Origin: an uncultured Cytophagales bacterium
GTDB lineage: Bacteria > Bacteroidota > Bacteroidia > Cytophagales > UBA9547
Reading direction: 5' to 3'
Length of the DNA: 57,263 nucleotides
NCBI GenBank assembly: GCA_945957555.1
Contig: CAMFLX010000015.1
Span: forward strand, 1-57,263
Positions 1-8,949 of the stretch are shown piece after piece. The notes below the pieces were generated by a model. It saw nothing but the letters and a program-made list of their open reading frames with translations, was not told the origin of the DNA and did not search any database. Every line of letters starts with the position of its first letter. The stretch's first letter is position 1. A program made the translations under genes and the position numbers.

Positions 1-1
1 C

Positions 2-178
2 TACAATACTAACTTGGCGCAACAGCCCGAGTCTGCGATTCATGGGATCAAGCTTTGTATCAGTATCTATGCCTCTATTCCATTCTTGCTGGGTATCGGC
101 TGTTTGTATGTCTGGTATCATATCGACAAGAAAAAAGAGCTTCAGATCGAAAGTGAATTAAAAGAAAGAAGAAAATAA
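2..178 (+). CDS. GPH-family sugar:cation symporter, C-terminal end (partial)
   Basis: Only the last 58 codons lie in the window and the gene starts upstream. They encode one hydrophobic segment (SIYASIPFLLGIGCLYVWY), then a short charged cytoplasmic tail ending ELKERRK. This ending is typical of glycoside-pentoside-hexuronide symporters of the MelB/XynP type, which import oligosaccharides or pentosides across the inner membrane together with Na+ or H+. The GH43 gene starts 24 bases after the stop, so the two are probably one transcript. That position suggests import of xylo- or arabino-oligosaccharides. The assignment rests on a short tail and on context, so the substrate is inference. Confidence 0.7.
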   Translation, partial: YNTNLAQQPESAIHGIKLCISIYASIPFLLGIGCLYVWYHIDKKKELQIESELKERRK

Positions 179-202
179 GTTTCACATTAAAAACATAAAA
201 AT

Positions 203-1240
203 ATGCCAGAAGACAGCATTGAACATATCAATTTCAAAGAACTCAACAAGAATGCGATATCTCAACCTTTGGTAAAGCACATTTACACGGCCGATCCATC
301 GGCTCATGTGTTTGCAGGTAAAATCTACATTTATCCATCGCACGATATTGATGCGGGCGACGCCTTTGACGACCTAGGAAGTCATTTTGCTATGGAAGAT
401 TACCATGTGATCTCTATGGATCATATCGGGGCTGAACCTGTGGATCACGGACTAGCCCTGCACGTCAAAGATGTGAAATGGGCCGACAAACAAATGTGGG
501 CGCCCGACGCTGCGGAGAAAGATGGTAAATACTACTTGTTTTTCCCTGCGAAAGGTCACGATGGGATTTTCAGGATAGGTGTAGCCACCAGCCATTCTCC
601 CTCAGGACCCTTTGTAGCTGAGCCTGAGGCGATCAAAGGAAGTTTCTCCATTGATCCTGCGGTATTCCAAGATCAGGATGGCTCATACTATATGTATTTT
701 GGAGGGATCTGGGGAGGACAATTGCAACGCTGGAGAACGGGGGCTTTCAATGGCGAACATCCTGAAAGCCCTACCGCACACATTCCAAATGACAACGAAC
801 CTGCACTTTGCCCCAAAATCGCTAAACTCAGTGCTGACCTGCTGCAATTTGCCGAGAGCCCCAAAGATGTTGTGATCTTGAACGAACAAGGGAAACCTTT
901 GCTTGCTGGAGACATTGATAAACGTTTCTTTGAAGCGGCTTGGGTTCATAAATACAAAGGGAAATATTATTTCTCATACTCAACCGGTGATACGCACTTT
1001 ATCTGCTATGCGATCAGTGATTCACCATATGGTCCATTTACTTATCAGGGTAGGATCTTGGAACCTGTGGTGGGTTGGACCTCGCATCATTCGATCTGTG
1101 AGGTGGATGACAAGTGGTATCTATTCTACCACGACTCTAGCTTGTCTGAAGGAGTGACGCACTTGCGCAACATTAAGGTGACTGAGATCACCTATGATCA
1201 AAATGGCCAGATTCAGACATTAAAGCCTTATAAAGACTAA
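203..1240 (+). CDS. GH43 beta-xylosidase / alpha-L-arabinofuranosidase, cytoplasmic
   Basis: This is a 345-residue five-bladed propeller glycosidase of family GH43, resembling the Bacteroides bifunctional xylosidase/arabinosidase group (GH43_1-like). The three expected acidic residues are visible: general base Asp31 in YTADPS, pKa-modulating Asp151 in SIDPAVF, and general acid Glu244 in FFEAAWVH. There is no signal peptide, no carbohydrate-binding module and no sorting domain, so it should act in the cytoplasm on imported xylo- or arabino-oligosaccharides. It sits between a GPH-type symporter and a split transketolase, which fits import, trimming and pentose catabolism in one operon. The balance of xylosidase and arabinofuranosidase activity cannot be read from the sequence. 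Confidence 0.9.
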   Translation: MPEDSIEHINFKELNKNAISQPLVKHIYTADPSAHVFAGKIYIYPSHDIDAGDAFDDLGSHFAMEDYHVISMDHIGAEPVDHGLALHVKDVKWADKQMWAPDAAEKDGKYYLFFPAKGHDGIFRIGVATSHSPSGPFVAEPEAIKGSFSIDPAVFQDQDGSYYMYFGGIWGGQLQRWRTGAFNGEHPESPTAHIPNDNEPALCPKIAKLSADLLQFAESPKDVVILNEQGKPLLAGDIDKRFFEAAWVHKYKGKYYFSYSTGDTHFICYAISDSPYGPFTYQGRILEPVVGWTSHHSICEVDDKWYLFYHDSSLSEGVTHLRNIKVTEITYDQNGQIQTLKPYKD

Positions 1241-1280
1241 GGACGCATTAAGGTATTTTACAATCATATTACAAAATCAA

Positions 1281-2117
1281 ATGACAGATTTAGAAAAGAT
1301 TGCTTCACAGATACGACGCGATATCATTCGCATGGTACATGGTGCAAAAAACGGACACCCTGGTGGTGCCCTTGGCTGTGCAGACTTGTTGACTTTATTG
1401 TACTTCAAGCACATGAGCCACCATACCGATTTCAAAATGAATGGCAAAGGGGAGTATGTCTTTTTCTTATCCAATGGTCATATCTCAGCCGTGCAATACA
1501 GCGCTCTGGCACGTGCTGGTTATTTTCCGATAGCAGAGTTGGCCACACACCGCAAACTCAACTCTAGGTTGCAAGGGCACCCTACCCCACATGCCCATCT
1601 GCCAGGTGTACGAGTTGCCTCTGGTTCACTTGGACAAGGCTTATCGGTAGCCATAGGGGTTGCTACAGGCAAAAAACTAGACAAAGACAACAAATTGGTG
1701 TATGTACTCATGGGCGATGGTGAACAGCAGGAAGGGCAAGTATGGGAAGCGGCCATGTATGCAGCACACCACAAGATCGACAACTTAGTAGCCTTCATAG
1801 ACTGTAACGGTCAGCAGATTGATGGCAGCACCGAAGAAGTGATGTCACTAGGCGAACTACAGCACAAATACCAAGCCTTTGGCTGGGAGGTTATCACGGT
1901 ACTCAAAGGAAATGATATCCCTACCTTGGACGCTGCGATTACTGAAGCTAAAGCCAAGGCACACAAAGGCAAGCCGATCATGGTACTCATGCATACAGAA
2001 ATGGGTTATCCAATAGACTTCATGGTGGGCACACACAAGTGGCACGGTGTAGCGCCCAGCGATGCGCAGAAGAACCTTGCATTGGCACAGTTACCTGAAA
2101 CTTTGGGCGATTATTAA
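1281..2117 (+). CDS. transketolase, N-terminal (ThDP-binding) subunit
   Basis: The 278-residue protein matches the N-terminal half of transketolase. It has the thiamine-diphosphate motif starting GDG at residue 145 (GDGEQQEGQVWEAA, then DCNGQQIDG) and substrate-contact segments such as GHPGGALGCADLL near the start. With the next gene it forms a split, two-subunit transketolase, which moves two-carbon units between pentose and hexose phosphates in the non-oxidative pentose phosphate pathway. It starts 40 bases after the GH43 gene and ends 29 bases before its partner. Split transketolases are common in bacteria and archaea. Its place directly behind a pentosidase suggests a dedicated copy for pentose growth; that role is inference. 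Confidence 0.93.
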   Translation: MTDLEKIASQIRRDIIRMVHGAKNGHPGGALGCADLLTLLYFKHMSHHTDFKMNGKGEYVFFLSNGHISAVQYSALARAGYFPIAELATHRKLNSRLQGHPTPHAHLPGVRVASGSLGQGLSVAIGVATGKKLDKDNKLVYVLMGDGEQQEGQVWEAAMYAAHHKIDNLVAFIDCNGQQIDGSTEEVMSLGELQHKYQAFGWEVITVLKGNDIPTLDAAITEAKAKAHKGKPIMVLMHTEMGYPIDFMVGTHKWHGVAPSDAQKNLALAQLPETLGDY

Positions 2118-2146
2118 GTTGGTAAAACTTTAAGACAAGACATTCA

Positions 2147-3103
2147 ATGAAGAAATACACATTTACAGAAAAGAAAGATACCAGATCGGGCTTTGGCGAT
2201 GCCATGACAGAACTGGGTCGTAATAATCCAAGCGTAGTGGCTTTGTGTGCAGACCTTACGGGCTCACTCAAACTCGACGATTTCAAACAGGAAAACCCAG
2301 AGCGCTTTTTACAAGTGGGCATTGCAGAAGCGAATATGATCGGTATTGCTGCTGGTCTAGCGATTGCAGACAAGGTTCCTTTCACCACGACTTTTGCCAA
2401 CTTTAGCACCAGCCGTGTGTACGACCAGATCCGTCAGTCGGTCTGTTACTCAGAAAAGAACGTAAAGATTTGCGCGTCACATGCTGGCTTGACTTTGGGT
2501 GAAGACGGTGCTACGCACCAAGTACTGGAAGATCTGGGCATGATGAAAATGCTACCAGGTATGACAGTGATCAACCCTTGCGACTACAACCAGACCAAGG
2601 CAGCGACTTTGGCTATTGCAAAGCATGTAGGTCCCGTCTATCTACGTTTTGGAAGACCTGTGATGCCGATCTTTACCGCTCCCGACCAAAAGTTTGAGAT
2701 CGGAAAGGCTTGGATGGTCAACGAAGGTAAGGATGTATCCATCTTCGCTACAGGACATTTGGTATGGGAGGCCATCAAGGCAGGGGAAATCCTCGAAGCA
2801 CAGGGTATTGATGCAGAGATCATCAACATCCATACCATCAAACCGCTAGATGAAGAAGCCATATTAAAATCGGTTGCCAAGACAGGCTGTGCAGTAAGTG
2901 CCGAAGAGCATAATAAACTGGGAGGCTTGGGAGAAAGCATATCCCATGTGCTGTCTTGTAACGATCCCAAGCCTTTGGAAATCGTAGCCGTACAAGATAC
3001 TTTTGGCGAAAGTGGTACGCCAGACGAATTGATGAAAAAGTACGGACTCACCGCTGAGGATATCGTAAAAGCTACCTTGAAGGTGATACAACGTAAAAAA
3101 TAA
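2147..3103 (+). CDS. transketolase, C-terminal (Pyr and C) subunit
   Basis: The 318-residue protein covers the pyrimidine-binding and C-terminal domains of transketolase. The catalytic glutamate that activates ThDP is Glu61 in VGIAEANMIGIAAG. The segment ASHAGLTLGEDGATHQ supplies phosphate- and substrate-binding residues, and the C-terminal domain begins around residue 190. It should assemble with the N-terminal subunit encoded just upstream. A compact hairpin followed by T residues sits 9 bases after the stop codon, so it closes the GPH-GH43-transketolase operon. All parts of the enzyme appear intact. Confidence 0.93.
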   Translation: MKKYTFTEKKDTRSGFGDAMTELGRNNPSVVALCADLTGSLKLDDFKQENPERFLQVGIAEANMIGIAAGLAIADKVPFTTTFANFSTSRVYDQIRQSVCYSEKNVKICASHAGLTLGEDGATHQVLEDLGMMKMLPGMTVINPCDYNQTKAATLAIAKHVGPVYLRFGRPVMPIFTAPDQKFEIGKAWMVNEGKDVSIFATGHLVWEAIKAGEILEAQGIDAEIINIHTIKPLDEEAILKSVAKTGCAVSAEEHNKLGGLGESISHVLSCNDPKPLEIVAVQDTFGESGTPDELMKKYGLTAEDIVKATLKVIQRKK

Positions 3104-3111
3104 GCAAATCC

Positions 3112-3137
3112 AAAGCCATCGAAAGATGGCCTTTTTA
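3112..3137 (+). terminator. rho-independent terminator after transketolase operon
   Basis: GCCATC (3115-3120), loop GAAA, GATGGC (3125-3130), then CTTTTTATT. Flanking A and T tracts extend the stem. It lies 9 bases after the transketolase stop and reads correctly on the plus strand. Confidence 0.85.
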
Positions 3138-3377
3138 TTCCCTAGGAAGGCTAAAATCACCAATAATAGTCATCAGTAACTAATTTTAACGTTGGCGAGG
3201 GTCGAAATCTCTCCGACATTTCATTTCCTTATAATAGCTGAACGCTATAAAAAGATTACCCCAAGATTTACTGTAAACTAAGGATTGAATAGTATTCAGC
3301 TTCGCTGAAATTGTGAATTTTAAATATTGAGTTTTAATACTCACCCGTCCCCTTTGTAAATATTTTTTCAGACGTAG

Positions 3378-3406
3378 CGTTACTTTTTTTAATGCTGTTT
3401 TGTATC
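3378..3406 (+). promoter_or_regulatory. bipartite promoter-like motif, site A
   Basis: CGTTAC at 3378-3383 and GTATC at 3402-3406 are separated by exactly 18 bases. The same pair with the same spacing occurs at 11370-11398 and 33553-33581, and as GTATT on the minus strand at 33356-33328. It lies 153 bases before the GH43-CE1 gene pair. Confidence 0.55.
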
Positions 3407-3559
3407 GGGCTTGATTTTCTCTGAAATGAGTTCCAACGCTAAAATGAAGGAACTTGTTGAGAGAGAGATGGCTATAGAGCTACTGATCTGCCTTATTTTG
3501 AGGAATCAAATTTGGCAGAGGTGGTTTTGAGCATTTAAACACTATTAAAAATATTGCTT

Positions 3560-5911
3560 ATGAAAACGATAAATCGTCTACTGTTAAATTTAATCTTGAT
3601 TGGAATTTCAATCGCTTCTTTTGCGGATTATCCCATAGTGTCGTACCGCTATTTGGCAGACCCTGGTTCGGTTGTTTACGATGGCCGTGTCTATCTTTAT
3701 TGTTCTAACGACGATGAAAATGGTTCAAATTATGATATGAAGTCGTTTGTGTGTGTTTCCAGTAGCGACATGAAAAACTGGACAGACCATGGTGCGGTGT
3801 TTCAAGTTCCACGCGATGCATCATGGGCTAATCTCAGTTGGGCACCTTCGGTGGCTTACAAAAATGGTAAATTCTACTTATACTTTGGCAATGGAGGGAG
3901 CGCCATTGGTGTAGCCGTTTCCAATAGTCCCACAGGTCCCTTTAAAGATGCGATAAATAAGCAATTTGTGAATGCTAACACTCCTGGTGTTTCGCCTTTT
4001 AATGGCTGGCTGTTTGACCCGATGACTTTTGTGGATGATGATGGACAAGCCTATATGTATTTCGGAGGAAATGGGAACGATAATATGCGCTGGATTAAAT
4101 TGAACAGCGATATGATCAGCACCAGTGGGTCTGCTGGCAAATGGACAGTACCTAACTTTTTTGAAGCGTCGTGGATGCACAAGCACAATGGTAAGTATTA
4201 TTTTTCATATTCAACTAATTCGAGTGCAGGATTGCGAATCGATTATATGGTAAGTAACAGCCCAACCTCGGGATTTACTTATGGAGGAGTGATGTCGGGC
4301 CAACCACCCAGCAACAATAACAATAATCACCAAGCTGTTTTTAAGTTTAATAACGAATGGTATCAGGCATATCATAATCGAATTGTGGCAAATACAGCTG
4401 GAATAACTTCAACTTATAAGCGTAATCTAGCCATAGATAAGATTGTTCATCAGGCAGATGGAAAGATCACCCAAATGACAAACACTGCGAATGGCTTGAC
4501 CCAGCTAGGCTATTTGAACCCATTCAAACGTGTGGAAGCAGAGACTATGAGTGATAACAAAGGTATTGAAACAGAGGTCTGCAATGCGGGAGGCATGAAT
4601 GTCGCCTTTATAGATAATAGTGATTACATCATGGTCGAGGGTGTCGATTTCGGATCTGGCGTCAGTAGCTTTTCGGCAAGCGTGGCAAGTACCAAAACGG
4701 GCGGTAGTATAGAAATTAGAGTGGGAAGCACCACAGGTACGCTATTAGGAACTCTACAAGTACCTAACACGGGAGGTAACCAAACTTGGCAAACAGTCAC
4801 TACCTCCGTTACCCAAACCACAGGTGTGAAAAATTTGTATTTTGTGTTTAAAGGCAACTCAGCTAGTTTATTCAATTTTGACCACTGGTCTTTTGCTTCC
4901 AATGGTCCAAAAGTGAGTATTACCTCGCCACTCACTACAGATGAGATTTTTGTAGGTAATGCCATTACTATTTCAGCAACGGCAACTGTAAGTACTGGAA
5001 GCGTATCAAATGTCCGCTTTTATGACGGTACCACTTTGCTGAATACTGACAATACTTCGCCTTATTCTTATATTTGGAATGGAGCTACTCTGGGCGATCA
5101 TACCATTAAGGCTGTTGCCACCGACAATGCAGGCAATAGCTCTGAAGCCACCATCATTATAAAAGTCAAACAGCCACAAGGTCCCTATAAAGGAACGGCA
5201 CATGCTATTCCTGGCGTCATACAATTAGAAGAATACGACCTAGGTGGTAACAATGTAGCCTATATGGACGACAGCCCCGGAAGTGATGTTACACCTGTGG
5301 TCAATTACAGAACAGATGAAGATGTGGACATTGAAACCTGTACTGATAATGGTGGGGGGTATAATCTGGGATATGCCACAGCTGGCGAATGGCTTGAATA
5401 TACAGCTAATGTTGCGAGTACAGGAAAATATGATTTAGACATCCGTGTCGCTTGCGATGGTACTGGTAGAACGCTCTCTGTGGATATGGGTAGTGTTTCA
5501 ATAGCCAAAGATGTTGCCATTCCCAATACGGCAGGTTGGCAGGTATGGCAAACGATTACCGTAAAAGGCATTAATCTGACCGCTGGACCACAGATCATGA
5601 GGCTCACCATAGGTGCTCAAAGTTATATCAACTTAAACTTTGTCGAGTTCAAAGGCATTGTGACTGGTATAGAAGAAAATGGAATTTCTGAATCTATTCA
5701 ATTGTATCCTAATCCATTTGGAGAAGAGGGGCTACAGGTGAAAACAACCAGCAATTGTACCTATAACATTACCGACCTCAGCGGAGCTAAAGTGGAAGAG
5801 GGAACCTTAAAAACGGAAAACAAGATTGGACAATCACTAGCACCTGGTCTGTATGTGTTACAGGTTCAAAATGGCAAGGGTACATCTTTTTACAAGATTA
5901 CAAGACGATAA
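3560..5911 (+). CDS. secreted GH43 enzyme with two CBM6 modules, Ig domain and T9SS sorting domain
   Basis: The ATG at 3560 is preferred over a TTG six bases upstream because it opens a clean signal peptide (MKTINRLLLNLILIGISIASFA). Domains in order: GH43 propeller at about 25-320, CBM6-like module at about 324-445, bacterial Ig-like domain at about 449-540, second CBM6 at about 545-700, and T9SS C-terminal domain from about 713 (LYPNPF) to 783. GH43 acidic residues are Asp34 (YLADPG), Asp153 (FDPMTF) and Glu202 (FFEASW). It should be exported and act outside the cell on arabinoxylan or xylan side chains and ends. The second CBM6 is nearly copied at DNA level in the next gene. The linkage cleaved cannot be fixed from sequence. 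Confidence 0.9.
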   Translation: MKTINRLLLNLILIGISIASFADYPIVSYRYLADPGSVVYDGRVYLYCSNDDENGSNYDMKSFVCVSSSDMKNWTDHGAVFQVPRDASWANLSWAPSVAYKNGKFYLYFGNGGSAIGVAVSNSPTGPFKDAINKQFVNANTPGVSPFNGWLFDPMTFVDDDGQAYMYFGGNGNDNMRWIKLNSDMISTSGSAGKWTVPNFFEASWMHKHNGKYYFSYSTNSSAGLRIDYMVSNSPTSGFTYGGVMSGQPPSNNNNNHQAVFKFNNEWYQAYHNRIVANTAGITSTYKRNLAIDKIVHQADGKITQMTNTANGLTQLGYLNPFKRVEAETMSDNKGIETEVCNAGGMNVAFIDNSDYIMVEGVDFGSGVSSFSASVASTKTGGSIEIRVGSTTGTLLGTLQVPNTGGNQTWQTVTTSVTQTTGVKNLYFVFKGNSASLFNFDHWSFASNGPKVSITSPLTTDEIFVGNAITISATATVSTGSVSNVRFYDGTTLLNTDNTSPYSYIWNGATLGDHTIKAVATDNAGNSSEATIIIKVKQPQGPYKGTAHAIPGVIQLEEYDLGGNNVAYMDDSPGSDVTPVVNYRTDEDVDIETCTDNGGGYNLGYATAGEWLEYTANVASTGKYDLDIRVACDGTGRTLSVDMGSVSIAKDVAIPNTAGWQVWQTITVKGINLTAGPQIMRLTIGAQSYINLNFVEFKGIVTGIEENGISESIQLYPNPFGEEGLQVKTTSNCTYNITDLSGAKVEEGTLKTENKIGQSLAPGLYVLQVQNGKGTSFYKITRR
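5184..5718 (+). repeat. CBM6 module repeat, copy 1
   Basis: The segment encoding the C-terminal CBM6 and the start of the sorting domain of the GH43 gene is closely similar at DNA level to 6734-7270 in the next gene. By eye it is close to 90 percent identical, with long identical runs such as the stretch around 5590-5640. Confidence 0.85.
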
Positions 5912-5939
5912 AAATAGAATCTTTCAAAATCTTCTTTTA

Positions 5940-7460
5940 ATGAATTTACTCAGTAAGTTAATCCTGTATCTACTCCTTGGTGGCCTATTCGCCACCAAGA
6001 GTTTTGCTGCAAGTAGTATCGTAGAAGTGTCCTATTTTTCCAAAACCATGAATAGTACCCGTAAAATGAACGTGTACTTACCCGATGGTTATACGACTAA
6101 TACTACGTATTATCCCACTTTTTACTTGATGCATGGAGGAGGACAGCGCTACTATACTTGGACAAACACCAACGATGGAAATGCCAAAGCAATCTTGGAC
6201 CAAGCCATCTCATCAGGCAAGACAAAACCGATGATCGTTGCGATGCCTGATGTTCCCGATTTTGCGCCAGATCTTTTTACAAGAGAACTTTGTAACGATG
6301 TCATTCCCTTTGTAGAAAAAACCTACAGGGCCAAAACCGATAAAGACAGTCGCGCACTTGCGGGCCTTTCTTGGGGTGGTTTACAGGTATTGGATGCGGG
6401 TCTGTACCGCTATGATCTTTTTGGTTATATGGGTGTTTTTAGTTCAGGTTGGTTCATTGGCGACAATGTATACAATGTAATGAAAACCTATTTGGCTGGC
6501 AATGGGACCAAAATTCAACAGAGCATGCGTTACCTTTATTATGGGCAAGGAGGCACTGGAGATATCGCCTATAATAACGGTGCGGAGACCATGAAGGTAC
6601 TGCGTGCAAACGGCATCAAAGTCAACTACTGGGAACATCCGGGTGGACATAGCTTTGTATGTTGGAGACTGGACTTACGAGATTTTTTACCATTTCTTTT
6701 TCAATATGGCCTCGTCGAAGATAAACCCAATACTCCTTACAAAGGACTGGCGCACACGATCCCCGGCATAATACAATTAGAAGAATACGACGAAGGTGGC
6801 AATAATGTAGCCTATATGGATGATAGCCCGGGAAGTGAGGTTACACCTGCGGTCAATTACAGAACAAACGAAGATGTAGATATTGAAACCTGTACTGATA
6901 ATGGAGGGGGATATAATCTGGGATATACTAAAGCTGGGGAATGGCTTGAATATACAGTTAATGTGGCCAATACAGGAAAATATGATTTGGATATACGAGT
7001 AGCTTGCGATGGTACAGGTAGAACGCTTTCTGTGGATATCGATAGTGTTTCAATAGCCAAAGATGTTGCCATTCCCAATACGGCTGGCTGGCAAGTATGG
7101 CAAACGATTACTGTAAAAGGTATTAATTTAACCGCGGGACCACAGATCATGAGGCTCACCATAGGTGCTCAAAGTTATATCAACTTAAACTATGTTGAGT
7201 TCAAAGGGATGGTTACAGGCATAGAAGAAAATGATATTTCTGAATTTATTCAATTGTATCCCAATCCATTTGAGAGCGAAGTCAATCTGAAACATAATAA
7301 GCTATTTAGTTACAAACTATATAATGTATTGGGTCAATTGGTAGCACATGACCATAATATAGAAGAAAAGGCAATTGGAGGAAACCTAGACAAAGGTCCA
7401 TACGCACTTCAAATCATATCAAATGGTGAGTCTTTTGTTTATAAAATAATTAAAAAATAA
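5940..7460 (+). CDS. CE1-type feruloyl/acetylxylan esterase with CBM6 and T9SS sorting domain
   Basis: The start chosen is the ATG at 5940, which gives a signal peptide (MNLLSKLILYLLLGGLFATK); an in-frame GTG further up overlaps the GH43 gene and is unlikely. Residues about 25-262 form an alpha/beta-hydrolase esterase domain of the CE1/esterase-D type. It has nucleophile Ser144 in GLSWGG, an oxyanion segment LMHGGG and catalytic His237 in PGGHSF. A CBM6 module follows at about 266-425, and a T9SS sorting domain at about 436-506 (LYPNPF). It likely removes feruloyl or acetyl esters from xylan and is co-transcribed with the GH43 gene 28 bases upstream. Feruloyl versus acetyl specificity is not decidable here. 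Confidence 0.88.
   Translation: MNLLSKLILYLLLGGLFATKSFAASSIVEVSYFSKTMNSTRKMNVYLPDGYTTNTTYYPTFYLMHGGGQRYYTWTNTNDGNAKAILDQAISSGKTKPMIVAMPDVPDFAPDLFTRELCNDVIPFVEKTYRAKTDKDSRALAGLSWGGLQVLDAGLYRYDLFGYMGVFSSGWFIGDNVYNVMKTYLAGNGTKIQQSMRYLYYGQGGTGDIAYNNGAETMKVLRANGIKVNYWEHPGGHSFVCWRLDLRDFLPFLFQYGLVEDKPNTPYKGLAHTIPGIIQLEEYDEGGNNVAYMDDSPGSEVTPAVNYRTNEDVDIETCTDNGGGYNLGYTKAGEWLEYTVNVANTGKYDLDIRVACDGTGRTLSVDIDSVSIAKDVAIPNTAGWQVWQTITVKGINLTAGPQIMRLTIGAQSYINLNYVEFKGMVTGIEENDISEFIQLYPNPFESEVNLKHNKLFSYKLYNVLGQLVAHDHNIEEKAIGGNLDKGPYALQIISNGESFVYKIIKK
6734..7270 (+). repeat. CBM6 module repeat, copy 2
   Basis: This is the counterpart of 5184-5718 and lies in the esterase gene. The catalytic domains of the two genes are unrelated, so only the binding module and its flank were duplicated. 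Confidence 0.85.
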
Positions 7461-7736
7461 CAACGATGCAGAACGTCAATGCTGCGATCTAAATTGAGAG
7501 CCTGTCCCGACTTAAGCTGTATGGAGAAACAGGCATAGCCACGCTCAGTACAAGACATATTTGAAAAGTCCAACTTTGCTTGCGATCTTCTGCAAAGCAT
7601 GTCGAACAGCAGAATAGGTAAGCCTTTATGTACTCTGCTGATTCTATGTATTGGATCTTGGGATGAATATCACACATTTTACGAAACTTGCGCCAGTGAG
7701 GTGCCATTACAAGAACGTCTCCACCAGCCAATATGC
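7461..7736. other. intergenic region between convergent CE1 and regulator genes
   Basis: The 276 bases hold no recognised gene. An open minus-strand frame of 80 codons (7489-7731) begins just after the regulator stop. It has no family resemblance, domain or convincing ribosome-binding site, so it is not called. No clear terminator hairpin was seen. Confidence 0.5.
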
Positions 7737-8852
7737 TTATTTTAAAGAGGAGGGCGTAGTACCTGTTATTTTCTTAAAGACCTTGTTAAAAGCGCTCGGA
7801 CTGTTGAATCCCACGGAATAGGCTATTTCACTGATATTCAACTTAGGATTTGTCAATAATCTTTGGGCTTCTTCTACTCTTATCCTGTTCACATAGGTTT
7901 TAAAGTTGCAATTGTATTTGTCCAAAATCAGTTTAGAAATCGCTCGCTCCTGCACCCCTGTTTCGTCTGCGACCCTGGTCAAGGTCAAGTCTGGGTCGTC
8001 GTAGTGTGTATGTATATATTCGAGAAAGCTCTGGTCGTACTTATCGACTTCTCCTATATCTGTACCTTCTACGGCTTTGTATTTGATCTCTATTTGGGTT
8101 TTGCTTAACTTGTACAAACGCAACCAATTGATAAAGACTAACACAAAAAGTGCTAGAACCACAAAACCCACCAAAATGAATATAGCCACAGTGTTGTCTT
8201 TGTAAATTTTTATGGACAACAACTTTATGGTCTCTAAATGATTGATTCTCGGTGAGACTCCTATGGTCAGCTGCATACTCCCAGTCTTGGACAGGTCTAT
8301 GTCGTCAAATTCGTTGGGCGACTGCCCAATGACCTCGTACCACCAATTGGGAGTAATTAGGTCGCTCAAGTTTACCACAACACGCTTGGATGCGTCTTTT
8401 ACTTTTACATGCAAATGAGAACGCCTTTGTGCCAGTCTATGCTTTTTGTTAATAACCTTTGGATCTTCGGTGTTGACCGACAGGAAAAAGTTATCCTCGG
8501 AATTTTCGAGAAAGCTTATTTCTACCTTATTAAAATTATCTAGGTTAAACATTCCGCTCTTGGGAAAGAAGGTCAGCCCAGTGTATGGATGAGAAAAGCC
8601 TCTGTCGAGTTCGTATTGAAAGGTAATCAATGAGTCTGTCCATTGGAATGTCCTCACCTTTGAGTTTCCATGATCTATCCTGTCATCGTAGGCCTCGACG
8701 TCGACCTCATCCGTATTTGGAAATATGTTGAGGGGCTTTTCGTACAGAAACAAAAAATAGAAACAAAGTGAAAGTAGTATGGTGGCTATAAAATACAGCT
8801 GATCTCTTAGTGAACTAACAGTTGTATAAAAGGCTCTTTTTACTAATTGCAT
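7737..8852 (-). CDS. membrane-anchored AraC-family transcriptional regulator
   Basis: The 371-residue protein has an N-terminal membrane segment at about 18-38 (YFIATILLSLCFYFLFLYE), an extracytoplasmic domain at about 40-220, and a second membrane segment at about 222-245. A C-terminal AraC/HTH_18 DNA-binding domain spans about 265-371, with LTRVADETGVQERAIS and ISEIAYSVGFNSPSAFNKVF as the two helix-turn-helix parts. This layout suggests that a periplasmic signal, such as a xylo-oligosaccharide, is passed straight to DNA binding without phosphotransfer. The sensor domain is not a hybrid-two-component Reg_prop propeller and I do not recognise its family. It lies downstream of GH10 on the same strand and is the only transcription factor of this type in the window, so it is a candidate regulator of the xylan genes. 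Confidence 0.85.
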   Translation of the reverse strand: MQLVKRAFYTTVSSLRDQLYFIATILLSLCFYFLFLYEKPLNIFPNTDEVDVEAYDDRIDHGNSKVRTFQWTDSLITFQYELDRGFSHPYTGLTFFPKSGMFNLDNFNKVEISFLENSEDNFFLSVNTEDPKVINKKHRLAQRRSHLHVKVKDASKRVVVNLSDLITPNWWYEVIGQSPNEFDDIDLSKTGSMQLTIGVSPRINHLETIKLLSIKIYKDNTVAIFILVGFVVLALFVLVFINWLRLYKLSKTQIEIKYKAVEGTDIGEVDKYDQSFLEYIHTHYDDPDLTLTRVADETGVQERAISKLILDKYNCNFKTYVNRIRVEEAQRLLTNPKLNISEIAYSVGFNSPSAFNKVFKKITGTTPSSLK

Positions 8853-8949
8853 TTAATTTGTACAAAGTTTTGATCTATAAAATTATAGATTTTTCGGCTC
8901 CTTAAGAAAGTGATTTACCAAAAAGTATCTTCTTGGGGCTTTTGAAACA

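Larger units (their letters stand above)
3104..3559. other. intergenic region upstream of the secreted xylan operon
   Basis: This 456-base non-coding stretch holds the transketolase terminator at its left end and the bipartite motif at 3378-3406. No reading frame here looks coding. The 153 bases between the motif and the GH43 start codon form an unusually long leader compared with the other motif sites in the window, and I could not resolve a known riboswitch fold in it. Confidence 0.6.

Noticed and set aside
3560..7460. Reading the GH43 and esterase genes as one locus of a classical SusCD-type PUL
   Set aside because: No SusC, SusD or hybrid two-component sensor is present in the window; the only TonB receptor is at 44885 with a DUF4249 partner and is not SusC-sized.
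7489..7731. 80-codon minus-strand open frame just after the regulator gene
   Set aside because: No family, no domain, no convincing ribosome-binding site; mixed cysteine-rich composition looks like chance.
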